Shown here: one piece after another, positions 9,019 to 17,301 of the stretch
Position numbering within the stretch: the stretch's first letter is position 1
How the letters are laid out: every line of letters begins with the position of its first letter
Source of the DNA: Tropicibacter naphthalenivorans
GTDB taxonomy: Bacteria; Pseudomonadota; Alphaproteobacteria; Rhodobacterales; Rhodobacteraceae
Assembly (NCBI RefSeq): GCF_900176475.1
Contig: NZ_FWXX01000008.1
Location: 111,744-175,743 of the forward strand
Direction: 5' to 3'
DNA length: 64,000 bases
Translations under genes and position numbers: made by a program
Notes under the pieces: model-generated
The model's input: only the letters and a program-made list of their open reading frames with translations
Told to the model about the DNA's origin: nothing
Database searches by the model: none

Positions 9019-9966
9019 ATGGGCTACGCCAAGACAGCGATCTTGATGGCCGCGATGACGGCCTTGTTCATGGGCGTCGGATACGTGATCGGCGGCACCG
9101 GAGGGATGCTGTTCGCGCTGATCGCCGCCGGGGCGATGAACGCCTTTACGTGGTACGGCTCGGACAAGATGGTGCTGAAAATGCACAACGCCCAGCCGGT
9201 GATCCGGGGCGACCGCTTTGGCCTGCACGACATGGTGGCCGATCTGGCGACAGGCGCGGGGATGCCGGTGCCGGCGGTCTATATCATCAACGAGCCGCAG
9301 CCCAACGCCTTTGCCACCGGGCGCAACCCGCAGAATGCCGCCGTGGCGGTGACGACGGGCCTGATGCAGCGCCTCTCTCGCGAGGAACTGGCAGGCGTGA
9401 TTGCGCATGAGCTGGCCCATATCCGCAACCACGACACGGCGATCATGACGGTGACGGCGACCTTTGCGGGCGCGATTACCATGCTGGCGAACTTTGCCTT
9501 TCTGTTTCGCGGGGGCGGCGACAACCGTCCCGGCATCGGCGCGACCTTGGCGATGATGTTCCTTGCGCCCATGGCGGCGGGGCTGGTGCAGATGGCGATT
9601 TCGCGCACGCGCGAATATGCCGCCGACAAGGCCGGGGCCGAGATCTGCGGGCATCCCTTGTGGCTTGCCTCGGCGCTGGAGCGGATCCAGGAGGGCGCGG
9701 CGCGCATCGACAATCACGCCGCCGAGGCGCATCCCGCGACAGCACATATGTTCATCATCAACCCGCTGCACGCGCATAAACGCGACAGCCTGTTCGCGAC
9801 CCACCCCGCCACGGAAAACCGCATCGCCGCCTTGCGCAAGATGGCAGGCGGACAAGGCGCGCGGCCCCAGACCCAGCCTCAGACCAGCATGGCCAGCAGC
9901 CGCATCCCCCGCACCGGGCATCGGCAAAACGCAGGCAAGCAGACCACGCGCAATCCTTGGGGGTAA
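9019..9966 (+). CDS. htpX: Protease HtpX homolog
   Basis: Membrane-bound zinc metalloprotease of the M48 family that degrades misfolded membrane proteins at the inner membrane. The ATG at 9019 follows TAGGAGA; upstream in-frame sequence to 8890 has no family character. Two transmembrane segments lie at about residues 7-25 and 30-48, the zinc motif HELAH with following IRNHD at about 130-138, two more hydrophobic segments at about 143-200, and the third zinc ligand region [12 protein letters not shown]. The C-terminal helical part ([21 protein letters not shown]) is typical, followed by a basic Gln/Arg-rich tail. At 315 residues it is slightly longer than the usual 285-300. It ends two bases before the convergent RTX/Hint gene. 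Confidence 0.95.
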   Translation: MGYAKTAILMAAMTALFMGVGYVIGGTGGMLFALIAAGAMNAFTWYGSDKMVLKMHNAQPVIRGDRFGLHDMVADLATGAGMPVPAVYIINEPQPNAFATGRNPQNAAVAVTTGLMQRLSREELAGVIAHELAHIRNHDTAIMTVTATFAGAITMLANFAFLFRGGGDNRPGIGATLAMMFLAPMAAGLVQMAISRTREYAADKAGAEICGHPLWLASALERIQEGAARIDNHAAEAHPATAHMFIINPLHAHKRDSLFATHPATENRIAALRKMAGGQGARPQTQPQTSMASSRIPRTGHRQNAGKQTTRNPWG

Positions 9967-9968
9967 TC

Positions 9969-12812
9969 TCAGGCTAAACCGTTTGTGCGCGCGCTGGCGC
10001 GGCGGCGCAAGCGGGACGACCAGTCCAGGCAGGTCGTCTCGGTTACGTCGCGGCGGTGCAGGACGGGGCGGGCTTGGGGGCCGTAGGCAGGCTCGACCAA
10101 GGCAAGGCCCAACAGCCCTTCGGCCAGCGCGGGGCACGCCCCCAGCAGGTGCATCCGCAGCGCAGGCGCCACGGCGGCAAAGCCCCCCGGACCGGGCCAA
10201 AAGCTTTCGACCCAAGCGCCCTCGGCCCGGATCAGCGCGTGCTCTTCCAGCAGGATATGGTAGTAGCGAATGCCTTGGCAGCCGCGCATGATCCGCGCCC
10301 CGCCCCAGCCGGTCAGCGACATGTGCCGCGCCCGCACCAAGGCGCCGCCGTGTTGCCCCGGCACCCAGACGCAATGCTGCGCCGACACCCGCAAGGGGCG
10401 CAGATTCCCCAAAGCCCCCTTCCCGATCAACACGGGAAAGAGGCGCGGATCGTTCAGCATGTCTGTGCGCGTGACGTCCCGGAACCCGGCCCAGAGCACG
10501 CGCTGCGGCGGGCCATCGCGGGTGCGCACCAGATCGCCGGGCGCAAGGCTGTCCACCGGGCGCACACCTTTGGGCGTGTCGACCAGTGTGCCCTCGGCAA
10601 GACAGGGCACCCCCATGGAATACATCGCCCCGGTGGAGCTGACCTGCGCCGGGGTCACCCCGGTCAGCGTCACCTGCTCGCCGCCGGGAAAGCTGAGCAC
10701 CGCGTTGCCGGACCCATCGTCGCTGACCACCACGTCAAAGACCCGGATGGGATCGCCGCCCGCCGTGGTCAAGCCGCTGACGTCCAGCTGGTCGACCGTA
10801 AAGCCGCCGCTGTCGGTCATGTCGAAATCGGTGATCGTGTCCGACCCATCGCCATCAGCCATGACGATGGTATCCGCCCCGGTGCCGGTCGTGATCACGT
10901 CGTCGCCGGTGCCGCCGGTCAGGATATCGTCCCCGGCCCCGCCGTCCAGCGTGTCGGCCCCGGCCCCGCCCGTCAGGCTGTCATTGCCGCCCTCCCCCGC
11001 GATGCTGTCGGCAAAGCCCGAGCCGGTGACCGTATCGGCCCCGTCCCCTGCGGCGATGTTCACCCCGGTCGCGGCGCTGCTGGCGTCAAAGGTATCCGCC
11101 CCGGTGGTGCCCGTCACATACTCGATCTCGTAGAAATTATGCGTGGTGACGCCGCCGTCATAGGTAAAGCTGCCAAACTCCCATCCGCCCCAGGTGACCG
11201 ACACCGGCGCGCCGGACAGTTGCAGCGTGTCCCAGTCGCTGCCCCCCTCGCCGCCAAAGGCCGAAGTCTGCCCGTCCGCCCCGGTGACGATCAGGACGTC
11301 TTGGCCCGCGTCCCCCATGATGGTGTTGACCCCGGCCCCGCCCCAGATGGTGTCGTCGCCATCCGCGCCTTGGAGTGTGTCGCTGCCGTCGCCGCCCTCG
11401 ATATAGTCGGCCCCGGCGGCGCCCCAGATGGTGTCATCCCCCGCGCCGCCGTAGATCGTATCATCGCCAGAGCCGCCGCCCACGGTGTCGGCCCCGCCGC
11501 CCATGTCGATAAACAGGCCAGAGCCATCCAGCGCCGCATCGACGCTGTCGGCCTGCGCGGACATGGTCAGCCCTTCGATATTGTCAAAGGACACGGCGTT
11601 GCCACCATCGGAGGCGGTGCCATCCTCCCACCCGCTAAAGGTGACGGTGACCCCGGTGGCGGTCAGGTAGGTAAAGTTCAAAAAGTCGTTGTCGGACCCG
11701 GTGGTGACGGTGTTGCCACCAAGAACGGTGTCATTGCCCCAGCCATCCTCGAAGAAAAAGATGTCGCCATCCGCGCCACCTTCGAGCGAGTCTGACCCGG
11801 CGTTGCCCGCCAGATAGTCGCCCCCGTCACCGCCGAAGATGGTGTCGTTGTCCGCGTCCCCAAGGATGACGTCGGTGCCCGCATCGCCGTACAGCAGGTC
11901 TCCGCCGGTGCCGCCGTAGATCTGGTCGTTGTCGGCACCGCCGTAGATGGTGTCGTTGCCTGCGTCGCCCCGCAGGGAGTCGCTGCCCGCCTCGCCGTAG
12001 ATCAGGTCTTCGCCGTCGCCGCCAAGGACGGTGTCGTTCCCGTCGCCGCCATAGAGCGTGTCGTTGCCGCCTTCGCCAGCGATCCAGTCGTTCCCCGTGC
12101 CGCCGTAGACGAGATCGGTGTTCAGACCCGCGTAGATGGAGTCGTTCCCGGCGCCGCCGTCGATGGTGTCCGCGCTGCCCAGTTGAATCCCGTCGACATC
12201 GTCGATCAGGTCATCGCCGTCGCCGCCAGAGACAGAGTCCCCGCCGTCGCCGTAGTAGATCGTGTCATTGCCCGCGCCGCCGTCGATGGTATCGGCACCG
12301 TCGCCGGCTTCGATGCTGTCGGCCTGATCGCCCGCCGCGATCGAGTCGGCACCGGCGCTGCCCTGGATGGTGTCGGCGTCAGACGGCGAATAGGTGTTGG
12401 ACGCGATGTTGGCATAGGGCACCGAGGTCACGTTGCCCAAGGAGGTCAGGGTACAGACGACGCCGGGCTGAACCTCCTGCGTGCCGATGTACCCGATCAG
12501 AACGCCTGCGATTTCGACGGCATAGATCGCCTGGGTCGCGCCGAACTTATCGACGTAGCCGAACTGGTCCTCGATATAGACACGCCCGCTGGCCACCGGG
12601 TTGCCAAGCGCATCGGTGACCACGGCGCTTTGGTTGGCGTCGTCGCCCACCTCGTTGTTGGACAGATCGCCGCTGAGGTCGGGGTCATCGTCGGTAAAGA
12701 CAAAGGTATAGCCATCGGTTGCTGAATCCCAAGCCGGGTCCAGCATGTAGTCACTGCCCCCGAGGGCAATGAACGCCGTAGGCGCGTAGCCGATGAACGT
12801 ATATGTCGCCAT
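9969..12812 (-). CDS. RTX repeat protein with C-terminal Hint domain
   Basis: A 947-residue acidic exported protein. The N-terminus (MATYTFIGYAPTAFIALGG) starts at ATG 12812; the TTG at 12848 is less likely. From about residue 157 to 330 and again about 430 to 660 it has dozens of calcium-binding nonapeptides of the GGxGxDxUx type. At about 735-880 lies a Hedgehog/intein (Hint) domain: PCLAEGTLVDTPKGVRPVDS, followed by LRVSAQHCVWV and the C-terminal block. Proteins of this design are common in Rhodobacteraceae and are thought to leave the cell through type I secretion; the Hint domain may self-process, but that is inference. The final 30 residues are arginine-rich. Target unknown. Confidence 0.85.
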   Translation of the reverse strand: MATYTFIGYAPTAFIALGGSDYMLDPAWDSATDGYTFVFTDDDPDLSGDLSNNEVGDDANQSAVVTDALGNPVASGRVYIEDQFGYVDKFGATQAIYAVEIAGVLIGYIGTQEVQPGVVCTLTSLGNVTSVPYANIASNTYSPSDADTIQGSAGADSIAAGDQADSIEAGDGADTIDGGAGNDTIYYGDGGDSVSGGDGDDLIDDVDGIQLGSADTIDGGAGNDSIYAGLNTDLVYGGTGNDWIAGEGGNDTLYGGDGNDTVLGGDGEDLIYGEAGSDSLRGDAGNDTIYGGADNDQIYGGTGGDLLYGDAGTDVILGDADNDTIFGGDGGDYLAGNAGSDSLEGGADGDIFFFEDGWGNDTVLGGNTVTTGSDNDFLNFTYLTATGVTVTFSGWEDGTASDGGNAVSFDNIEGLTMSAQADSVDAALDGSGLFIDMGGGADTVGGGSGDDTIYGGAGDDTIWGAAGADYIEGGDGSDTLQGADGDDTIWGGAGVNTIMGDAGQDVLIVTGADGQTSAFGGEGGSDWDTLQLSGAPVSVTWGGWEFGSFTYDGGVTTHNFYEIEYVTGTTGADTFDASSAATGVNIAAGDGADTVTGSGFADSIAGEGGNDSLTGGAGADTLDGGAGDDILTGGTGDDVITTGTGADTIVMADGDGSDTITDFDMTDSGGFTVDQLDVSGLTTAGGDPIRVFDVVVSDDGSGNAVLSFPGGEQVTLTGVTPAQVSSTGAMYSMGVPCLAEGTLVDTPKGVRPVDSLAPGDLVRTRDGPPQRVLWAGFRDVTRTDMLNDPRLFPVLIGKGALGNLRPLRVSAQHCVWVPGQHGGALVRARHMSLTGWGGARIMRGCQGIRYYHILLEEHALIRAEGAWVESFWPGPGGFAAVAPALRMHLLGACPALAEGLLGLALVEPAYGPQARPVLHRRDVTETTCLDWSSRLRRRASARTNGLA

Positions 12813-12947
12813 GATCGCACCGGGCTTTGGCGCCCGGCATACCCCCAAGACTTAGACGAAGATCAAAGTCATTATTCAGACGCAGGGTAGTTTTCGGTTA
12901 ACGCCGCCCGGGGTGCATAAATTTGTTCATAGATTCCTTAGGTTTCG

Positions 12948-12960
12948 CGGCCAATGGCCG
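12948..12960. promoter_or_regulatory. Short palindrome upstream of DUF2478 gene
   Basis: CGGCCA-A-TGGCCG, a perfect 13-bp inverted repeat in the 233-bp gap between the RTX/Hint gene and the DUF2478 gene. The rest of this gap is relatively AT-rich and probably holds divergent promoters, but I cannot fix -35/-10 boxes with confidence. Confidence 0.25.
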
Positions 12961-13045
12961 TCATTTCGCCGTGAATCGCCCCGGGGCGGCTTTCTATTTT
13001 CGCGTGTAAGGGGTAGGTAGCAGCCACCTCATCAGGAGCGACCCC

Positions 13046-13561
13046 ATGACCCTCGCCTATGTTCTGGCCGGCAAAGATTCTGGCACCAATACCCTGTTCG
13101 ACGATCTGGCCAAGGCGCTGACCGCCAAGGGGATGCGTCTGGCGGGCACGGTGCAGATCAACACCGAAAAGGCTGCGCAGGACCTGTGCGACATGGATGT
13201 GCGGGTGTTGCCGGACGGGCCGATGATCCGCATCTCGCAGGATCTGGGCGGGGCGTCGCGCGGCTGCCGTCTGGACCCCGCAGCGTTGGAACAGGCCGTT
13301 GGCCTGACCTCCGAGGCGGTGGCCAACGGGGCCGATCTGCTGATCGTCAACAAGTTCGGCAAGCACGAGGCCGAAGGGCGCGGGTTTCGCGAAACCATCG
13401 GCGAAGCCTTGGCGCTGGACATCCCGGTGCTGGTCGCGGTGAACCCCGGTAACCTGCCGGTCTTTCAAGTCTTTTCCGGGGGGCTGGAAACCGCTCTGCC
13501 CGCCGAGCTGGGCGCTTTGACCACTTGGGCACAAAGCCTGCACGCCGAAGAGGCCGCCTAA
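13046..13561 (+). CDS. DUF2478 family protein (predicted P-loop-like, molybdenum-associated)
   Basis: A 171-residue soluble protein matching DUF2478. Members occur near molybdate transport or molybdenum enzyme genes in Rhodobacteraceae and are annotated as nucleoside-triphosphate-binding-like. Visible are an N-terminal strand and loop (AYVLAGKDSGTNTLF), RGCRLDPAALE, and LLIVNKFGKHEAEGRGFRET in the middle. The ATG follows AGGAG with eight bases spacing. A molybdenum hydroxylase (IorAB-like) lies 8 kb further on, which fits a molybdenum link, but there is no direct neighbour supporting it. Function unproven. Confidence 0.75.
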   Translation: MTLAYVLAGKDSGTNTLFDDLAKALTAKGMRLAGTVQINTEKAAQDLCDMDVRVLPDGPMIRISQDLGGASRGCRLDPAALEQAVGLTSEAVANGADLLIVNKFGKHEAEGRGFRETIGEALALDIPVLVAVNPGNLPVFQVFSGGLETALPAELGALTTWAQSLHAEEAA

Positions 13562-13574
13562 GCCGCGCCGCAAA

Positions 13575-13596
13575 CCGGGCGCACCGTGGCGCCCGG
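13575..13596. terminator. Bidirectional hairpin between convergent genes
   Basis: CCGGGCGC and GCGCCCGG pair around a six-base loop in the 47-bp gap between the DUF2478 gene and the TRAP receptor gene. There is no strong T run, so it is a likely but not classical terminator for both genes. Confidence 0.5.
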
Positions 13597-13608
13597 CCCT
13601 AAAGCGCA

Positions 13609-14742
13609 TCAGTTCATGCCATAGACCGCCGGGTCGAGGTCGTTGAACATGTTGTCCATCAACAGCTGGGTCAGCGCGTCTTCGTCGTTGCGGTCGGGCA
13701 TCGCACGCACCAAGGCGCCCCATTTCGCCACATAGGGCTCAAAGCTGGCAAACACCGCCTCGGGGTCGTCGATCTTGTAGGTGTTGCGGGCGATCCCGGC
13801 CATGGCGCCGACGCCGTTGTCGATCCACGCCTGCACGGCGGTGGTCAGGCTGGCGGCGGGCTCTGCCTCGGTGGTTTGACCGCTGGCCTTGGCGTCATCC
13901 AGCGCGCTGTTGGCCGCTTCGGCGTACAGGATATGCGCACGGGCCTGCGTGCGGGCGGCGAGTTCCATGATGGTCTGACGCTGCTCATTGGTCAGACCCT
14001 GCCACCAACCGCGGTTCAGCGTCATCTGCGGCGAGTTGAACGCCGGCGTCCAGCGGGTCAGCGTGGTGTAATTCGTCACCTCTTGCAGGTTGCCATCGCG
14101 CAGCCAGTTGGCCCACAAAGAGGCACAGTCCAACGCGCCCGTCTGCAACGCCTGATACGCCTCAGAGGCGGGCATCCCCACCGGCACGCCGCCCAGTTCC
14201 GTTACCAAAGCCCCGATCAACCCATAGGCCCGCACCTTGAGCCCCTGCATCTGCGTCGCCTCGGTGATCGGCGCGTCGGTGTTGCACATCAGCGAGTATT
14301 CCGGCGTGGAAAAGCCCGCCAGCGGCAAGACGTTATGCCCCGCCCATTCGGCCTGCGCCGCGGGGTCGCGCATCGTCCAGTCGGCATAGGCCGCGCCGAT
14401 GGCAATCGGGTCCGGCTCGATAAAGCCATAGCCCGCGATGGACGCGTTGATCGGCAGGTCCGACGGCGTGTAGCCCACCGTGGTCTGGCCGATCTGCGCA
14501 ATGCCGTCACCGATCCCTTGCAGGTGCGATTTCGGCGGCATAATCGCCCCACCGGTGAAATGCTCAAAGCTTAGCGCGCCGCCGGTCGCCTCGGCCAAAT
14601 CCTTGACGAATTGGTCGTTGGCGCGTGTCGTCGGCTCTGTCGGGGCGTTCCAGCTGGAAAAGCGGTAGGTCTCGGCGCTGGCACCGCTCGCCAGCAGCAG
14701 CGCCAAAGCGGTGGTCGCCGCGCGTTTGGTAAATGTGGTCAT
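13609..14742 (-). CDS. TRAP transporter solute-binding protein (DctP family)
   Basis: Periplasmic receptor of a tripartite ATP-independent periplasmic transporter, which delivers organic acids to a DctQM-type membrane pair. I chose ATG 14742 with GGAGGAAAG as ribosome-binding site. Residues 1-23 form a Sec signal peptide (KRAATTALALLLASGASA). DctP features are FKxxx-like core GLKVRAYG with the Arg that binds the substrate carboxylate (about residue 175), and DCASLWANW. No dctQM genes are in the window, so it is an orphan here. A perfect sigma-54 promoter lies 70 bases upstream, in keeping with sigma-54 control known for C4-dicarboxylate TRAP/Dct systems and with the other sigma-54 sites in this island. 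Confidence 0.88.
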   Translation of the reverse strand: MTTFTKRAATTALALLLASGASAETYRFSSWNAPTEPTTRANDQFVKDLAEATGGALSFEHFTGGAIMPPKSHLQGIGDGIAQIGQTTVGYTPSDLPINASIAGYGFIEPDPIAIGAAYADWTMRDPAAQAEWAGHNVLPLAGFSTPEYSLMCNTDAPITEATQMQGLKVRAYGLIGALVTELGGVPVGMPASEAYQALQTGALDCASLWANWLRDGNLQEVTNYTTLTRWTPAFNSPQMTLNRGWWQGLTNEQRQTIMELAARTQARAHILYAEAANSALDDAKASGQTTEAEPAASLTTAVQAWIDNGVGAMAGIARNTYKIDDPEAVFASFEPYVAKWGALVRAMPDRNDEDALTQLLMDNMFNDLDPAVYGMN

Positions 14743-14811
14743 TGTCTTTCCTCCCTGTTGCGGCTGCGCGCCTCGGCAGGGTGGCCAAGGCGGCAACACA
14801 CCCCGATCCCC

Positions 14812-14826
14812 GCAAATGGCGTGCCA
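14812..14826 (-). promoter_or_regulatory. Sigma-54 promoter for the TRAP receptor gene
   Basis: Minus strand TGGCACGCCATTTGC, matching the consensus TGGCAC-N5-TTGC at every fixed position with exact GG/GC spacing. The predicted start of transcription, about 12 bases beyond the GC, is near 14800 and leaves a leader of about 58 bases to ATG 14742. Confidence 0.8.
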
Positions 14827-14842
14827 GAGGTGCGCGCCCGCT

Positions 14843-14857
14843 TGGCATGGCGATTGC
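14843..14857 (+). promoter_or_regulatory. Sigma-54 promoter for the 3-hydroxyisobutyrate-dehydrogenase-like gene
   Basis: Plus strand TGGCATGGCGATTGC: one mismatch in the -24 box (T for C), perfect -12 box, exact spacing. It lies back to back with the minus-strand sigma-54 site at 14812-14826 and about 38 bases before ATG 14895, so one activator could fire both directions. Confidence 0.65.
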
Positions 14858-14894
14858 GCGGCTGTGTCCAGGTGCGACGCAAAGGGGCAACGGG

Positions 14895-16211
14895 ATGAAG
14901 ATCGGTTACGTGGGTTTGGGCGCGATGGGTGGGTCGTTGGTGCGGTGGATGATCCCGCATCACGAGGTGACGGTGTTTGACCTGAGCCCCGACGCGGTCG
15001 CGGCCTGCGTGGCGCTGGGGGCGCGGGCGGCGACGTCTCTGACCGATCTGGCGCGCGCCTGCGACGTGGTGTTCCTGTGCCTGCCGCGCAGCGCCAACGT
15101 CGCCGAGGCGTTGTTTGGCAACGATGGCCTGGCCGAGGCCTTGACCCCCGGCACCATCGTCGTTGATCAGACCAGCGGCATGGCCACGGACACCCGCGCC
15201 TTTGCCAAGCGTCTGGCCGAGCGCGGTATCGCCATGCTGGACGCGCCGGTGGCGGGGGGCGTGCCTTCGGCGCAGGCGGGGACGATCACGATCATGGTCT
15301 CCGGGCCCACAGAGGCGCTGGACATCGTGCAGCCCGCGTTCCGCTGCATGACCGCCAAGATTTACCACGCCTCCGAGGCGGTGGGCGATGCCCAGGCGGT
15401 CAAGACCCTGAACAACATGATGAACATGGTGATGCGGGTGGCCACGCTGGAGCTGACGGCGCTGGCGGTGAAACAGGGTGCGGCGCTGCCCGCCCTGACC
15501 GAGGCGCTGATCGCCAGCGAGGGGGCGAATTTCACCACCCGCACGGTCTTGCCCGCCTTGGTGGCGGGGCGGTCGGTGGGGGATTTCCGGCTGGCCCTGA
15601 TGCTCAAGGACAACAATCAAGCGCTGGCGCTGGGGACGGCCTGCAACGTGCCGATGCCCCTGTCGGCTTTGGGCCGGGCGGCGGTGCAGCAGAACATCCA
15701 CATCACCGGGGCGCAGGCGGGTCTGGACGAGGTGAACAGCTATATGCAGCAGGTCTGCGGGGTGCGGTTTGACGCGGGCGCGGGCGCAGGCCTGCCAGAG
15801 GCCGACTTTGCCCGACTGAGCCAGACCATCGCCACCACGCTGGCCGCCTGCAACCGCGCGGCGTTTCTGGAAACGCTGTCTGTCGCGCGCGCGCTGGGGA
15901 TGGATCTGCGCGCCTTTGGCGACATCCTCAACAACGGCTCGGCGTGGTCTCGCGAGAGCGAGGCGGTTTTGGCGGAGGTGGGCGGCGCGCCCTGCCCGCG
16001 CACCCTGACCGACGCCATCACCGCCCTGCGCGCGGTCGAGGACATGTCCGTCGCCACCGGCGTGCCGCTCATGATCACTGGCGCGGTGCGGGCGCTGTTT
16101 GAGACCGCGCAAAAGACGCTTGGGGCGGATGCCGCGCAGGACCAGCTGGCCCGCGTCTACGAGACGGCGGGGGGCGTTTCGCTGCGCCTCAAGGCACCAG
16201 AGCCCGCGTGA
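14895..16211 (+). CDS. 3-Hydroxyisobutyrate dehydrogenase family protein with duplicated C-terminal domain
   Basis: A beta-hydroxyacid dehydrogenase of 438 residues; the family norm is about 290-300. Residues 1-160 are the Rossmann NAD(P) domain (GYVGLGAMGGSL; the DVVFLCLPRS strand), and the catalytic-lysine helix is AVKTLNNMMNM at about 170. After a complete first helical domain (to about 290) there is a second stretch of about 130 residues (SQTIATTLAACNRAAFLETL, LGMDLRAFGDIL) that looks like a repeat of that helical domain. ATG 14895 follows CGGGA. It is divergent from the TRAP receptor and has its own sigma-54 site. A 294-residue paralog lies at 26757-27641. The substrate is unknown, probably a beta-hydroxy or 2-hydroxy acid. 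Confidence 0.82.
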   Translation: MKIGYVGLGAMGGSLVRWMIPHHEVTVFDLSPDAVAACVALGARAATSLTDLARACDVVFLCLPRSANVAEALFGNDGLAEALTPGTIVVDQTSGMATDTRAFAKRLAERGIAMLDAPVAGGVPSAQAGTITIMVSGPTEALDIVQPAFRCMTAKIYHASEAVGDAQAVKTLNNMMNMVMRVATLELTALAVKQGAALPALTEALIASEGANFTTRTVLPALVAGRSVGDFRLALMLKDNNQALALGTACNVPMPLSALGRAAVQQNIHITGAQAGLDEVNSYMQQVCGVRFDAGAGAGLPEADFARLSQTIATTLAACNRAAFLETLSVARALGMDLRAFGDILNNGSAWSRESEAVLAEVGGAPCPRTLTDAITALRAVEDMSVATGVPLMITGAVRALFETAQKTLGADAAQDQLARVYETAGGVSLRLKAPEPA

Positions 16212-16223
16212 CCTAGGCCCAGT

Positions 16224-17288
16224 CTAAGCCCAACGGCGGATGACGTGAAACGCGCCAATCGCCGTCAGCATCACCAGCACATAGCGGATGATATGGGCGA
16301 CGGTCACATAGGCGACGCTTTGGTTGATCGCCAGCGCCAGCAGGCTCATCTCCATCATGCCGCCAGGGGCGTAGCCCAGCAGCGCTTCGAAATAGTCGAG
16401 GCCCACCAGCCAGACCGGCACCAGCGCCATGGCCGCCGACACCACCAGCGACACCAGCGACGAGGCCAAGCCAAAGCCCATGCTGCGCGCGGCGCTGCCA
16501 AAGGTCACCCCGGCAAAGCGCGCCCCAACCGACGTGCCCAAGACCAGCTGCGCGCCCAGCGACACCACCGTGGGCACCGGCGCGCGGGTGACCCCCGTCA
16601 GATGCGCCACAGCCGACAGCAGCAGCGCGCCCAGCATCAAGCCCGCCGGGATGCGCAAGGCCTTGGCCACCCACGGCCCAAGCACCGCGCAGGCCAGCAA
16701 CACCGCCCCGTCGCGCAGGCCAACATCGCCCAGATGCGTCACCGGGCGGGGCGCGCCCTGCCCCACCGATCCGCTGTGCCAGACCACCACAAAGGCAATC
16801 GCCAGCACCGACACCATGACCCGCATGGAATGGGCCAAGGCGATCTGCCGCGTGTTGCCGCCATAGGCTTCGCCCAGCAGAATCATGTCGGTCAGCCCGC
16901 CGGGGACGCTGGACAGATAGGCGGTGATCGCATCTTCGCGCGCGATCCGGCGGAAAAACACGTAGTTCACAAAGGTCGAGATCAGGATGAACACCGGGAT
17001 CAGCCCCAGGGGCAGAGCCCATTGCCGCAGGTTGGCGAAAATCTCGGGCAGAAAGGCCGCGCCCAGCACCACCCCCAAGGCGGGCAAGGCGATGGGCCGC
17101 AGAAAGTTCGGCCCGATGACCGGCGCCCCCATCAGCGCCGCAAAAGTGTTCACCACCATCGGCCCCACGAACCACGGCAGAGGCGCGTTCAGCCAATCGG
17201 CCAGCGCGCCGCCGATGATCCCCAGCAGCAGGGCCATGGCATAGCCGGTTTGGGTCTTGCGGTCGGGGAGTTTGGCGAATGCAGTCAT
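16224..17288 (-). CDS. AbrB-family integral membrane protein
   Basis: A 354-residue polytopic membrane protein of the AbrB duplication family (once annotated ammonia monooxygenase/AbrB regulator). It has two similar halves, each with several transmembrane segments: LLLGIIGGALADWLNAPLPW at about 20-40 begins the first and AVLLACAVLGPWVAKALRIP near 200 the second. ATG 17288 has GAGG upstream; the longer frame to 17363 overlaps the preceding gene. It lies 13 bases after the acyl-CoA synthetase gene, so the two form one operon. A transport role, perhaps export or import of an organic acid activated by the synthetase, is inference. Confidence 0.82.
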   Translation of the reverse strand: MTAFAKLPDRKTQTGYAMALLLGIIGGALADWLNAPLPWFVGPMVVNTFAALMGAPVIGPNFLRPIALPALGVVLGAAFLPEIFANLRQWALPLGLIPVFILISTFVNYVFFRRIAREDAITAYLSSVPGGLTDMILLGEAYGGNTRQIALAHSMRVMVSVLAIAFVVVWHSGSVGQGAPRPVTHLGDVGLRDGAVLLACAVLGPWVAKALRIPAGLMLGALLLSAVAHLTGVTRAPVPTVVSLGAQLVLGTSVGARFAGVTFGSAARSMGFGLASSLVSLVVSAAMALVPVWLVGLDYFEALLGYAPGGMMEMSLLALAINQSVAYVTVAHIIRYVLVMLTAIGAFHVIRRWA

Positions 17289-17301
17289 GCGTCCTCGGAG
17301 G

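Noticed and set aside
10056..11795. A 579-codon plus-strand frame opposite the RTX/Hint gene
   Set aside because: Composition is that of an antisense shadow; the opposite strand encodes clear calcium-binding repeats and a Hint domain.
14739..16112. A 457-codon minus-strand frame opposite the hydroxyacid dehydrogenase
   Set aside because: His/Arg/Gln-rich shadow with no family features; the plus strand has a Rossmann motif and catalytic helix.
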